In this document: positions 1 through 30,822 of the stretch, one piece after another
Numbering within the stretch: the first letter of the stretch is position 1
Layout: the number at the start of each line of letters is the position of its first letter
Assembly (NCBI RefSeq): GCF_964340395.1
Contig: NC_135562.1
Span: 8,827,634 to 8,877,633 of the forward strand
From: Glandiceps talaboti
Taxonomy: Eukaryota; Hemichordata; Enteropneusta; Spengelidae
Length of the DNA: 50,000 nt
Direction of reading: 5' to 3'
The notes under the pieces: model-generated
Database searches by the model: none
Seen by the model: the letters and a program-made list of their open reading frames with translations, nothing else
Told to the model about the DNA's origin: nothing
Position numbers and translations under genes: made by a program

Positions 1-1
1 C

Positions 2-69
<68 letters not shown>

Positions 70-98
70 CAATCAATCAATCAAACAACCAACCATAC
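1..98. repeat. (AATC)n microsatellite
   Basis: Tetranucleotide AATC/TCAA tract running in from the left edge, with a few interruptions near its right end (positions 67-98). Confidence 0.9.
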
Positions 99-1534
<1,436 letters not shown>

Positions 1535-1874
1535 TAATTCGGCTACATTAATTTGCATCTCATACTGCAACATCCGGTGATCGTTCAAATTGAATTGAAG
1601 AATATTTGGAGAGCGAATTTAGATTGGATATCAGAAAATTACAATCACCGAGGAAGTTATTATCCTTCCCTCTAAGAATAACCCGGAAATTTAAAATGGT
1701 TTATTGAGTTACTAGTTTTATTCGGTACACTTGCCTCTGAAACCTAACGGCGTATCGATGTAATCTTTAGTAATCAGTACGAATAAGTCACGACTAATGA
1801 TATAGGTTCTCAATAGACTCAGAATGATTCCTCTTTTTAAATCTGTCTATCAACACCTGCGCTTACATTACACG

Positions 1875-2283
1875 TACAGCGAATTTCTCAAGACCGTGCA
1901 GGTTTTCTGTGTGATACAACCACACAGAAACTAATAAGAAGCTGGACATGCTACATTTTAAGATTACTAATATTGAATGAGTACAGTTGCTTACTACATT
2001 TTGTCTAAATGAAATGAAATACACATGCCATCATACAACCATGAAATGAACACGTACACCGCAAAGGACATTTTACGAGCCCTTCATCCGGTGTATGATA
2101 CTACGAAAAAACATTGGCGCCCGAATGTCTGCATGGAGTTGCAATACATTTAAATGGTTTATCTTATTTAGACTAATAAACATAGCAATCTTGCTATTGA
2201 AGTGTGGCATATACAGTTTCGTGTAACTTGGTTTCTGGTAGTATCAAACAGAGCAGCTGCACGGTATTGTGAAATTCACTGTA
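1875..2283. mobile_element. Foldback MITE-like element, copy 1
   Basis: The two ends are imperfect inverted repeats of roughly 100-150 bp. The left end, starting TACAGCGAATTTC, matches the reverse complement of the right end, AAATTCACTGTA, and the match continues through the CACAGAAA and GACATGCTACATTTTAAG-like blocks. There is no coding capacity. A second copy lies at 17713-18083 in an intron of gene A. This is a non-autonomous DNA transposon type of structure; the superfamily is not known and no target-site duplication was established. Confidence 0.6.
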
Positions 2284-4240
2284 GTTTGTGGTCGTTGACT
2301 AATACTGAGAATTGACAGATGATGACCCGAAAAGTCAAACTGTTTCAATGACTGATTATCTTGCAATTTGTACAAGTTGGTCTAACTGATTACTGAGTAC
2401 GAATCTGCTGCCTTGACTACCAGGGAGTCTAAGATGACCTCATTTGTTACATTATGTGAGTGTAGTTAAGTAACGTTTTTGTTGTTGTTCATAGGATGCC
2501 AGTCTAAACATTCATTCCTTACGGACGTTCTATTATTTAAATTCGCTACTCCAACTTTACGGTATAACTTAAGCCAATGTCAATATTTCATCTTTCCTTT
2601 CTGGTTAGGGTCTGAACCAATGTGCTGTACATTAATTTATGATTTTGTTTTGCATTTCTAAACAGAAACTTGTATATTAAATGAATGTATTGAAATATAA
2701 ACACAATTGTGCATTGCTAATAGCTCACAATATATTATACAAGTCGGTAACAGTCAATATATGGTTACCAAGGTCGACATCATCTGCTTTGGCACGTTCG
2801 AAGCTTGGTGGACAGGTACACCCAAGTGGACTTAGAGGCATTCGCTTCAAAGTACATGAAAAAATTATGAAAATCATACCCGTTCTATCATGTTAGTAGA
2901 ACTATATCCATTATCTACACATTGACAATTATATCTAAGATCGATCTGTGACTGCTTATGTTTCCAGAGCGCATTATAGTCAAAATCAAATACGCAATGA
3001 ATGTCAAATGTCCTATGTTACTAACCCACGAAACAAAGATGTAAAGAGATGACAGTTGTGACACGAGTGTTTACTAAGTACTTGTTAGTTATGTTACATG
3101 ACAATGCTGTCAGTGGGTATTTAATAAAACAACTGATATGGAGTCAGTGCCCACTAGTTAAATGTCTACAACAATATCATGTAGTGTTTTTATTGGTAGA
3201 TTCTTATAGACAAAACATGTCAAAGGGAAACGTTAGAATCACATGATGTCAAAACACATTTATGTTACACCCTTATAATAACATAAGTATTAAGTGAAAC
3301 TGTGCATACGAAATACATTTGTACTATAAATAAGCTACTCTTATAAATTAAATTTCTTTATCAAACTTTAACCAAAAATGACAAGTATGTATGTATGTAT
3401 GTATGGATGTATGTATGGATGTATGTATGTATGCATGTTTTTTTATTCATCAATTTATTCATTCGTTACATGTTTGTCCTTTGTTGCTGTAAATGAGTTT
3501 CGTTGAAAATAATAGTGATCAACACCTTATAAGTACAACAACCTGATACTGTTCCTATACACAGAAGTTGTTATAAGACATTGCAGCCCTATTTGAATTT
3601 ATTCTAAAAAGGTGTACGATTTGTGTTTCCGTTTCGTTATATTTCACTCTTAGGTAATGTCTACTGAGGTACCCCCATCATATCTCCATGGTAACGTGAC
3701 AAAGTCTTCAAGTGCACATTTGTTGCTTTTCCACCATTTCCGTCTAATCTCAATATTACCAAACTATTTGGATGACGTCTGGATGTCGATGAATTTAATT
3801 ACATAATCCTGTCATTGTATTCAATCAATGACTATAACTCCTGATTTACAACATCAAAGTCTTACGATTCTGTCGGTCTGACTTTATTCCTTTTGAAGGT
3901 AAACAAAGGGAATAGTCTCACATTAACTGAATTGATAATCTCAACACATACAGACAACATACTGATGTGGTATACGTGTTATATCAATTCAAAGTATGAA
4001 AACCCCTGCTGATTTTCCGTTGGAGATGACTTGTTCCCTGCTAATGGATATTTTGCGGTATGTGTGTTAGAGTATGACAGGAACCGCAGTTCATTATTAC
4101 AAATCCTCAATTACTTACAACCGTGATCAGAATCACTTTGACAGCTTAGATGTGCATCATGCAGGTATGAAACAGTGGTGTAATCAGATCTGCCACTTTT
4201 AATAACCATCTCTGAAGTGACTACAGTATTCTCTCTAACG
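2284..4240. other. Non-coding stretch upstream of the GPCR gene
   Basis: No exon with splice sites and no recognisable protein. It contains a short (TATG)n tract at 3385-3437. The last few hundred bases should contain the 5' untranslated region and promoter of the receptor gene, but no core promoter element stands out. Confidence 0.5.
3385..3437. repeat. (TATG)n microsatellite
   Basis: Tetranucleotide TATG tract with GGATG and GCATG interruptions. Confidence 0.85.
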
Positions 4241-9059
<4,819 letters not shown>

Positions 9060-11142
9060 AGTGATAACATCGGGATATAACGGATAATTGTGTCTGACAG
9101 ATAGTCTTGAAGAAAATTGAATTCTCTGTGAGATAAGGCATGATGAGATACCCACTATCACTATCTGACGGTGAACGTTGTTTTTCAATCACATCTGTGT
9201 TCATCGTGAAGAAGATAAAAGACTCTCTCGACGGAGGATATTTATTTCCCGTTCAATAACCTTGTAGCAAAATGCAATTGCTATATATATGGTATACACC
9301 CTGCAGGATTTGACAGCTTACTGTAAAAGCTAGGAGATACAGAAACGTAAACTGGTTTTTCAAGTGTTGCAAGAAAGTTAGGTAGCCTACTAGCCTGGTT
9401 AAGCTTACTGTCTTGTACAAGTGGATTGATGAAAACGTTTGCGTGTGCCTGTCTTATCTTTGATCCTTTTTTGATATATCGTATGTTATGCGATATCTTG
9501 CACATATTGTAAAAATATCTCTACCATACACTGATACAAAATGTTTCTGAAAGCATCTCCACAAGTATTAACATTTGCAGACAAGACGTCTCCTTCTGTA
9601 AATAGATTTGGTCAAAAATGGTAATATCAAAGAACTCTGCTTGATTTTACGGAACTAATGCCGTTCCATTGGGAGTCTTCACTTAAACATTCTCCAGGAT
9701 AGCTCTTGGAGCTTGAGGTTAGCATTCTCAATTCTTATTTCAACAATAATATTAAGTGACTAATGTATTTGTTGCGTTTTTTCTGTTAGAGTAATACGTA
9801 TACCAGACGAGTGAGATTGAGTCGTTTCATATTGCTTTTTTTCGGGATGTGAAAACACTCTCTAAGAATGATCTGACATCCCATCCATTATTATTATATC
9901 CCACCGTTTAGCATATTTGTAATCTTCAATCGTGCATATCTTACCACCAAATATAGCATATAAAATAATAAAAAAATCAAATTTCATTCAAAAACACACA
10001 ATTTGTATTGTTATTGATTTTCCTAATTTATATTCCCATTTTTTAACAAAACTGAATCGTTAACGGTTGGATAAACTTGAAACGGAGATCAACTGGTCAT
10101 ACTATCGGAGCACTTTCTGTTCATCAGCATTTGTTTAACGAGGCCTACAAGCTACCCTACTTCAGGGTACAATAAACGTTGCATGTATATTTCTGCTCTT
10201 CTTCACCAGAACTTCTTAGCATTCTTTGTAAATATAACTATATATATAACACAAGTATACAGCATCATCGTTTGCAATAGGCTGTATGCAAAATGTTTCT
10301 TCACCTTCCAAAAACTACATTTCCAAACTAATCTCCAACTTTATGTATTTTCACTTTAAAAGAATTCCTTTCTTCATTAAATACTGGTGATATATTTCGA
10401 TAAGTTAATTATGACATTTGGAAACGTTCGTCTTGAACACTCATCGCATTTGACAGTTTTGCAATATGAATATTTCTTTATACAACAGTTACTATTCCTT
10501 TTGTAATAGACTACTGCACATTAAGGACATATCAAAAGTGTGCAATTCAAGGATGCATTTACATCATTTAATCTATATATGGTTCATTGTGTTACTAGGT
10601 TTACTTTCTAGAAAGCAAATGGAGATTCTGTTCTATATTCTGTTTCTCTGTCTCTAAATAATGCACTTGGATCATCCATTTTTTTCATAGATATGTTCCC
10701 CAACCATGTGCAATTGTATTTGCTGGCATTATCAATGTAGGTCTGTTTTCAAAGGCTAATCCAACTAGTGTGACCTCTGTGTACTTACTCTTGGCGCTAA
10801 TCCCATTGGTCAACAATCATAACGCTGAAGCATTGGAATGTTACCGAGCCTGTGTAAGGTTCAATGCACGAGTAATTCTGTTGATATAGCTGTACAGCAT
10901 AAAGTCGTATCACATCCACTGTATACAATTCACGGTTGGCTTGAGTTTCCGTGAAATAGTTTGTAAATAACGAGGTATACCGGGAAAAGAGTCATGATTA
11001 CAAAATCTACTCAAAGGGAATTTTAAAACAAAAATAATCACATAAGGTATCACTAACAAAAATCGTGTGTTCTATTCTAATTAAATTGGAAAACTATATG
11101 TATTTAAAGATAGGTAAAGCAACGTGCGTGTGAGTGTATATG

Positions 11143-11182
11143 TGTTTGTTTGTTTGTTTGTTTGTTTGTTTGTTTGTTTGTT

Positions 11183-11217
<35 letters not shown>
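11143..11217. repeat. (TTTG)n then (TG)n microsatellite
   Basis: TTTG units to about 11188 followed by TG units to 11217. Confidence 0.9.
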
Positions 11218-11219
<2 letters not shown>

Positions 11220-11334
11220 CAGTAGTGTGTTTGTGTGGACAGCTGGGGTTGTTATGATGCATTTATCATTAGATCATTACAATGGCTGAAGATACAGCCC
11301 ATGTATAGTCATCATCAAAACAAGAAATTGCGTT

Positions 11335-11382
11335 CACACACACACACACACATACATACATATCAACACATACATTGATTCG

Positions 11383-11449
<67 letters not shown>

Positions 11450-11470
11450 GTTGGTTGGTTGGTTGGTCGG
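11335..11470. repeat. (CA)n, (GATT)n, (GGTT)n compound microsatellite
   Basis: A short CA tract, then GATT units from about 11378, changing to GGTT units before 11470. Confidence 0.9.
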
Positions 11471-12259
11471 TAGATCGGTCCATCGATCGATCGATTGATT
11501 GATATTTACCTATTTCTCTCTTTTTCATTCTTTCTTTCTCTGTGTAATTAACTAATCACAACCTAGAAACACAAGGTTTTGTTCATCAATAAATTTGCGT
11601 ACATCTAAACCTTATAATTTTACTTAATTGTCGTTTAGTTGACATCCCAGTTTACAACTTCACTTGACCATTTTGACCGATTTGCAGTTTTTTTAATGAA
11701 CACGTCGTAGAGACAGGCTATGCCATCTCACAGACGGGTTTCTTTATACCAAAATTTGCAACTGCTATACAACTTAGAGTTCAATTGTCCAGGTAAACAT
11801 TGATGGATATAAATGGCAGGCAAATTATGGTTGTTCACGCTAGTAATGTTTTGTTCGTGACAGGCATTGACACATAGATGTACTACCAAACGATACCAAA
11901 GGTCATAGTCTGGCCTTTATCGATACATTTCATGCTTGTAATAATTTTGACGGAAAGGTTGAGAGTTTATCGCCTGTTGATGCTGACAAGTTACACGATC
12001 GTCACCCAATTTATTATCCAACACATTTATCATCTGCTATCGACGCGAGGCTAACCAAGGATCAAGGATCTATGTCATACCTGCGAGTTAATTATTATTA
12101 ACGGGCAAGAAGTGGCTATCAACAAAGAATGTGTGTAGGGTTGACGTCATCCTCCAATACGGTCGAAAAGTACTTCACGGCCATAGGCTTCCGGCTGGTT
12201 TTAAGTTGTCATCTCACACCGGGTTGAAGGAGTTACACAGAATACAGGTGCTCGAAAAC

Positions 12260-19517
<7,258 letters not shown>

Positions 19518-21088
19518 ATCGCTAAACGCTAAACCACCACTGCTGTATAAGTAAATAAACGAACTACACTGTATACACATGGTTATCTAGTTATTACTGT
19601 GGAAAGTCAGCTATCAGCTAACTCTATATGATATACACTAAACAATGTTCAATTTGATAGATCATAGCAATGCCTTGGTTGTGTGGATATAACCACTCTT
19701 TAAACAAGATAGTGTAAATACTGGCAGTTAGAAATTAGTGCATGTGGCGTCACCTGAGCAAATAAATCTATCAGAACCGCCGCCCAATGGTGAATGTAAT
19801 TACACCACCGCCATATCTTATATTCAACATGTTGTGGTTTGGGGATATTTTAGTAATCTAACATTTGGTCCAACTCAGTTGTAGCTATAGCGTGACATCA
19901 TTTATATGTTAACAAAGAGTGGTCTTAATTTTTTTTTTTGGCATTTTCCTAGCTCCTTACTATGAATTTTACCACTATAGAGTCTCAACAGTGACATTGA
20001 CCCCTATACATAATTTACGTTACATACCTGTCCAACAAGTGTTATCTGACAAATCACGGCTAATTGAAATTCAATGTATCAAATGTAATGTGTAGTGATA
20101 TTTGGTGACCATATTTCCATTCATCTTATAAGCCAAGGACAATAGCTTTCAATATATTCATCTCTCTCCTTGAAGACAAATAAAAGTAAAGTTGCACATC
20201 TTAGCCCACCCCATACAATTAAGTGCCATCGCCAACTGAATACGCAATTGAATGTCTTGTTGTATTTACCAGTTTTAAAGATGACAACTCTCATACGTTG
20301 TTGATTATGTGACTACATGCGTCCTGCTTGCTATGTCACCGTTATGTCACCCTCCAAAAGTACTTTGCATTAGTAACTACTTTGAAGTTAAATTCTGTAT
20401 TAGAGGTAGCCATTTTGACATAGATATTAGTATTATGAAAGGTAAGGTTAGATTGGCTAGTGATATTGTAACAAGTTATCATTACTCATTTCTTCATTCG
20501 ACACATGCATCTATTGTTTCCAGATAGAATGGTGACGTCAAGTGCATAAATAATTTGATTACTAATATTTTAACCCACTTTGTTTTAAAATCTCCATGCG
20601 TACTTTGAGAACAGTTTTACACACTTGTGTAGATTTGCTCAATGATTTAGTTACGAACACTGACTTGGTTGATGTTATTTCGCCATTATGATATCTTTGA
20701 AGTGGAAATACACAGAAGAATTTGTTTTATTTTTAACAAAATCTATAATAAATACCCATCTAGAATAAATACCCATAAAGGGTGGGAATGTAGGCACGTG
20801 AATGGTTGATATCTTTCGAAGTTACAACGGAAACTAGGATTGTGAAGCAAACTTATCGTTTTTCTCTACTTTTCAGTAGTTTGACTAAAACTATAGCTTG
20901 ACAGATAGGACATCCTATGTTATTGTGTACTTTCCTTGACCCTAACAGGTCAAATGCCCTCAGCGGGAAGTATAATATGAATATGTACAGTCATGCACTG
21001 TTTTAGTTTAAACTTCCCTTGATCATTGATATAACACTCTCACTTAGTCTGTAAATTGTAAGCTGCGGGAAATATAGGAGAGAGAAAA
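19518..21088. other. Spacer between genes A and B
   Basis: Putative poly(A) signal AATAAA at 19554-19559, only 37 bp after the stop of gene A; a second lies near 19760. No other exon was recognised. The last few hundred bases are the upstream region of gene B. Confidence 0.5.
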
Positions 21089-21158
21089 ATGGAGGTTTTT
21101 ACCCGGGTTGTTGTTTCGCTGTTGCTGATTAAGCTGTGTCATTGCGGTCTTTTAATAG
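21089..21158 (+). CDS. Gene B exon 1: signal peptide
   Basis: [20 protein letters not shown]..., a hydrophobic leader, phase 1 out at GTAAGT. Confidence 0.82.
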
Positions 21159-24100
21159 GTAAGTTGGCTGAAACAATTTTCATTATATATATAAGTTTTT
21201 GTTGTGTTGCTTCGATGTTTTCGAGTTATGCCTTCCGTGGGACTTTTCTGTAGAAAAATCAAATTAGTAAAATCCCACACTTGGCATACGAAAGTCTTAC
21301 TGGTATTTTTGAAAGCATTAAAGCAATTCGGTTGTTCACCACATTATTGCTCGGAAATTGTATTTTCCTATAGTGTATGGTTCAATCAATAGTGTTTGGT
21401 TGCCATTTTAAAAGTATGGGTTTTGTTAGACTACAGGTGATTCGTATTAGCTTGCAAATGATATTAATAAATAATGTATCAAGATCAGTGAGACTGATCA
21501 CAAGGTTTCATGTTGAGATAGATACAATAAAGATAATACACACACTTCCCTTATACAGTGTCTGCTTTGTATTTTGTTGCATTTGTTTTTGTTATCATTA
21601 ACAAAAATACAGAGCAGAACAAAATACAGAGCAGACACTGTGTAAGTGAAGTCTGTGTGTTATCTGCATTGTGTCTACAGAGCAGACATTGTGTAAGGGA
21701 TGTTTGTGTGTTATCTTTATTGTGTCTACTGAGCAGACACTCTGTATAAGGGATGTTTGTGTGTTATCTTTATTGTGTCTACAGAGCAGACACTGTGTAA
21801 GGGATGTTTGTGTGTTATCTTTATTGTGTCTACAGAGCAGACAGTGTAAGGGATGTTTGTGTGTTATCTTTATTGTGTCTACAGATCACACACTGTGTAA
21901 GGGATGTTTGTGTGTTATCTTCATTGTGTCTACAGAGCAGGCACTATATATGTAAGGGATGTCTGTGTGTTATTTTTATTGTGTCTACAAAGCAGGCACT
22001 GTGTAGGTGAAGTCTGTGTGTTATCTGCATTGTGTCTATCACAACATGAAACCTTGTAATCAATGTCACTGATCCTGATACATTGTGTAATAGCATTTGC
22101 AAGCTGAGACGAAATCTCCTGTAATTTGTTCTTTCTTATAATATTACTGCATGTTGACCTCTATTGCTTCGTTGTTTATTTAACCGTGAATTTGTTGTAA
22201 TTTATGGTGTTTTCTCCAAACGAGTTAGAGTAACAGGAATAGTTTAAGACTTACTTCGGAGGCTTATGCAATACTGTATTGATTGATGCATCATTCTATT
22301 GGAACACGTGTCGGACATATTATCGACAACTGTGAGACAAATTTTGATAAAATTAGAAGCAAAATTCCAAGTATTGGTGCAACGCCTTGTTTATTTTTAG
22401 CGATTCCGTTCAAAGAGCACTTTGTAAACGTCCCATGGAAGTTCAATTAAGTAAGGGAAGAAGATGCCGGAAATTTGGTCAAATATTAATTTATGGAACG
22501 CCTGTCTAATTCCTGATAAGTAGAGTCTATGCAATCAGCAGGCTGTTAATTGGGTGGTGATGTCTCATAGGAGAGATAATTTTATTGGTAAATCTATGCC
22601 AGCTTAACACTTGAAAGAGACAACGTATATTATTATGCAGAAATTTAAGTATTAACTTCTTACCAACATATGTAGTTACATCCATTAAAAATAACAATAA
22701 CTACTGCGAAAAAGCATTGAGAATCACCTGGCTGAAGTTTTCCCCCTTATATCTATCAACATTAATGGAAAACTAGTCAGTGGGGTCATTACATTGAAGT
22801 ATTCCATTACTCTCGCTGTCATGAATGTGCTTCTAAACAATTGCAACCCTGTCCAAAACCAATATACATGTAGAATTGACTACGTACCATATATTATGTT
22901 TTTCATGTCGATATAAGGAACGACTGTACAAGCAGGTTTTATAACTTACTGGATGGCTAATAATGTGAAGTTTTCGTATACATAAATATTTTCACACCTT
23001 TTTTTATTTTGTCAGACAATCGCTTCTTTGAGAATGACTCTGCAAACGAATCTGGATCAGGCAATTACATGCATGATGTGTGTGACAGTATGCCATGCCA
23101 AAATGGCGGAACATGTAAGCCTCTAGATGATGATGAGGATGAGTATGGATGTGTATGCACACTGGAATATGCAGGGAAGGATTGCAACGAAGGTATGTAT
23201 GTATGTATGTATGTATGTATGTATGTATGTATGTATGTATGTACGTACGTACGAAGGTATGGGTTTCATAAACATGATAATAACATATATGTTATCTTCG
23301 TTTTCAATAGACCTTAGTGTTGTTCGTGGTACAGATGTTAACCTGATTACGACTACTCCTGACACTGACGATGAACAATGTTTCTCAACGATTATAGGTA
23401 AATAGTTCAAAGGTTTCAGCTCTATATATTAAGCCCTTGTTTGATTCTGAACGTCTGTGTATATGTGTATCAGAAGGTATGGAAAGAAATCAATGTCTAC
23501 CTTAGTAGTATAACGCCCACGGCAGCTGGCACCTTTAGTGTATATAACATTCAGTTTGACACACCTATACAAGTATTGAAGGCTAATAATATGAAATGAT
23601 ATATTTTATCCACATTTGTATAAAGAATGAATAATTACAAGGGACTTACAAAAAGCTATTTTCAAAAACAAAAATTTCAGACCATTCTTGTTCATTATTA
23701 AAGCAAATGTATGTAAATATATATGTCTACTTTTCATATTGTTAAGCTGCTTTTGAATTGTCCTATATTTCAATTCCATTTTTTCATTATCTGTGAGCGT
23801 GTTAAAGGTTACAGAAACCCATTCTTTCTTAATGTTATGGAATAGAATATGGAAACTCGGGCGAAAATTGTATTTTAAAAAAAATGATGAAATAAAACAT
23901 ATCAAATGCTTTGACAGCACTCTTGTATAGTATAGTTGTATGTATTTAGGTGTGGTAACACAATAATCAAGTAGTGACCTGAGAGCGGCCTAGGACATCA
24001 TAGCATACTGGCTGACCGCGATAACAGTACAGGATGCAGCGTACTTCGAGATAACCAAATGTGCATGCTATTTTTTACACCAGGCGGATATAGAGCTTAA

Positions 24101-24408
24101 GGAAGTCGTTCGCGTTCAACAATTCTGTATTCGTCCTTCATTTTACACGTTATTATTGACCTTTCATACAAATTTAGTGGCGCATAACGAATATATGACT
24201 AGTAATACATGATATTCAATATTTTTCCCCTCAGTTGGAGTTGTTGTTGCTGTGGCGGGATTTCTTTCTATTGCCAATGGCATCCTGATCATTGTTATGG
24301 TAGGAGTTTACAGAGCCTGGACAAGGTGAGTCATGACGTCATGCAGGTTATTTCATTTTATTCCTTATTATATACTTTTGTATGGTATTTGTCAATTGTC
24401 ATTTTAAT

Positions 24409-24505
<97 letters not shown>

Positions 24506-25364
24506 AACTTTGTTAATTTAAACAATGGAAGGGGTGGGCGGCACGTACTATTATCACAACTGCCTGTTGACCTAGATCAGTACGAAGCAAACAATATTGT
24601 TAACAGTGCCTGCAGGCAAAGGTACACGTAATGTTGGTAGCATAATTTGGACCCACTATACTAATTGATTCTTGAATAAGAGGCATAACAGAACCAATGA
24701 CACCCTAGTGGAATGCATACGTTTGCGAATTAGTCATGAAACATCGAGGGAAGTATTACAAATGGTCAGAGTTCAGCTTTCATCTATTTAACATAGACAC
24801 GTTCCGGGGTCCCATATGATGTGTCATATAACTCTGCAATCGCAGTGTGACCGGATTTAGTCGAAAACACTCGAAGTCAATCCGACGGGAAACGACACAA
24901 AAACTGTCCATTTTAGTGATTACGCGGCTGTTTATTTGTGTGAGTCATTCACAAAATAATATATATTTTCATGATGCCATCAACATAGTATTAGCGAATG
25001 TGTCAGTATTTAGAATACTTAGCCGGTATCTACGGATTCGACATTACCTTACGCACTATTACTGTAGGACTTACAGTGATTCAATCTTTTGATTGTCATT
25101 AGCTACAGATGTTCAGCTGTTAAAAGTGATGGGGAAATGGGGTCGAAATCTGAAGAACTCAAGGACCTACAGGAAAATACCTACGAAGTGCCTCTCAAAA
25201 GCAATGCGGAAGAGTCAATTTACACCTTACCAACGTGTTCAGAGCCAGCGGATGTTGAACTAAAAAGTGACTCTGTTGGGTTGACTAATAGAGAGGACAA
25301 CAAAAACACACCAGAAAACCCACGATCATCCGAACTTGAGATGATTGGGGAGGCTGCTGTATGA
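21089..25364 (+). CDS. Gene B: single-EGF type I membrane protein, 5 exons
   Basis: 228 aa. Exons 21089-21158, 23016-23192, 23311-23397, 24235-24325 and 25103-25364 join in frame. Order: signal peptide (1-23), acidic Ser-Gly segment then one EGF domain (24-82), stalk with one Cys (83-111), TM (about 113-138), tail with TYEVP and IYTLP. The EGF has six Cys in the usual spacing ([14 protein letters not shown]........C). ESGSGN after an acidic run fits a glycosaminoglycan attachment site. Role unknown: it could be a small receptor, an EGF-type ligand precursor or an adhesion proteoglycan. Gene C has the same plan and the same total length. AATAAA lies at 25981 and 26015. Confidence 0.87.
21432..22125. 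mobile_element. Foldback/TIR element with internal 51-bp minisatellite
   Basis: Left arm about 21432-21575 and right arm about 21985-22125 are imperfect inverted repeats. For example, AGCTTGCAAATG near 21449 pairs with CATTTGCAAGCT near 22094, and both arms carry ACAAGGTTTCATGTTG or its complement. Between them about eight copies of a 51-bp unit are arrayed. There is no coding capacity; it lies in gene B intron 1. Confidence 0.75.
21626..22036. repeat. 51-bp minisatellite, about 8 copies
   Basis: Units start near 21626, 21677, 21728, 21781, 21832, 21881, 21932 and 21987. Each begins ACAGAGCAGACACTGTGTAA and continues GTTTGTGTGTTATC. The first and last copies share GTGAAGTCTGTGTG, while the middle ones have GGGATGTTTGTGTG. 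Confidence 0.88.
22126..23015. other. Rest of gene B intron 1
   Basis: No exon or repeat recognised. Confidence 0.5.
23016..23192 (+). CDS. Gene B exon 2: acidic Ser-Gly segment and EGF domain
   Basis: 59 codons, phase 1-1. [13 protein letters not shown] precedes the six-Cys EGF, which ends YAGKDC. Confidence 0.93.
23193..23241. repeat. (TATG)n microsatellite starting at the splice donor
   Basis: The tract begins with the GTATGT donor of gene B exon 2, so the 5' splice site is the first repeat unit. The same situation is approached in gene C, 27825-27853. Confidence 0.85.
23311..23397 (+). CDS. Gene B exon 3: stalk
   Basis: 29 codons, phase 1-1. [19 protein letters not shown] with Thr-rich and acidic parts and a single Cys near the membrane. 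Confidence 0.82.
23398..24234. other. Gene B intron 3
   Basis: No exon or repeat copy recognised. Confidence 0.5.
24235..24325 (+). CDS. Gene B exon 4: transmembrane segment
   Basis: Phase 1 in, phase 2 out. [20 protein letters not shown] then YRAWTR as stop-transfer. Confidence 0.9.
24411..24502. repeat. (AT)n microsatellite
   Basis: 92 bp of AT in gene B intron 4. Confidence 0.95.
25103..25364 (+). CDS. Gene B exon 5: cytoplasmic tail
   Basis: Phase 2 in, 87 codons to TGA at 25362. Two YxxP motifs, YEVP and YTLP, 16 residues apart; acidic overall. Confidence 0.87.
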
Positions 25365-26537
25365 CAATCACATATATGAATACATTGGAGGAGAACAAAG
25401 CGACATCAGAACAGTCATTAAAATACCCCCCCCCCCCCCACACACACACACCTCCCAAAGAAAGATTATATTCTTGTTTGTCAAATTTTCTGAATCATGG
25501 AGGTATTATTTCGGAGTATTCAAACATCTTTTGCTAATGTCCTTCATAGATATTCCGTATAAAGATAACATGTATTGGTTCTATATTCCTATTATATGTA
25601 ATGTAGTGTTTCCCTTTACAATGTGTCCGTCGCTGTCACGTGTTTCAAATGGGATCAGGGTAACTTCTTCACTATATGTCGACCTACATATCGCTGATAG
25701 GATCCCATAGTGATAGCGATGTGCACATGTTTTACCGTCTTCTTTTTTCACCAGCAGTGATTTGTCATTTTAGAATTGTGATATTTTTTCATGTAGAAAT
25801 TAATCTTTTTTTTCCTTTTTTTCCTATATTTTTTTTTCTTTTTTTTCTTGTCGAATACAATATCGGATATTGGTATTGCCTTCTTTCTTTTAAAGTAACA
25901 ATTTACTTAACTATAATCTTCTCAATGTGAAAAAAACACCTTGTTTTAAATATTCTTTTTAACGTAGTAAATACCTCATAAATAAATATCTTAGAATTTT
26001 GTCATCATTTATTAAATAAAACCGAATTTGTCTTTGAACAGAAATGTGGATGACATATCCAGGTCGTTCTACGTCACGACAATCCGTGTATACGTCACTG
26101 GTTCTGGGAAGCTCAAAATAGGAATCAAAACGATCCAAAAAATCGCCATTTGATTTTTACATTTTTCATAAATTATGCTTCAGGAGGTATAGTTATATTA
26201 TTCCTCTATATTTGCATTCATTCAGCAAGAAAATACTGGTAACTTAGGGGTGCTTACTACCCGTCCAGCTACTACCCGGGAGGCTAAATGTGCATACTTC
26301 CGTAGTAGATTATGCATTTATTTAGATACCACTACAGTCACGTGATTACTCGACCTGTGAAACTTCAGAATACATTTATGCAATATGACGATAATCTCAC
26401 TTGACCTTTGACATGATAAGGAAATAGACGATTCAGAAGGAAATAACAATTTTCCTTAGTATGTTTGTTTTTAAAACATTCGAACAGATCAGTTTAGTAG
26501 CAACGTATCAAGAAATACTAGTACCACATGATATGAC
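25365..26537. other. Spacer between genes B and C
   Basis: Holds poly-C and CA runs near 25428-25452, AATAAA candidates at 25981 and 26015, and the upstream region of gene C. No exon recognised. Confidence 0.5.

Positions 26538-30822
<4,285 letters not shown>

Larger units (their letters stand above)
9060..12259. other. Spacer between the GPCR gene and gene A
   Basis: Contains the 3' untranslated region of the GPCR (AATAAA at 10171 is one candidate) and the upstream region of gene A. No further exon was recognised. Microsatellites lie at 11143-11217 and 11335-11470. Confidence 0.5.

Noticed and set aside
2681-3246. Short frames upstream of the GPCR
   Set aside because: Length and composition fit chance in AT-rich DNA; no homology pattern seen.
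4217-4240. GPCR start eight codons upstream of 4241
   Set aside because: The upstream codon is GTG, not ATG, and a eukaryotic receptor would be expected to start at the ATG at 4241.
21626-22036. CRISPR-like array
   Set aside because: The 51-bp units are contiguous tandem repeats without unique spacers, inside a eukaryotic intron.
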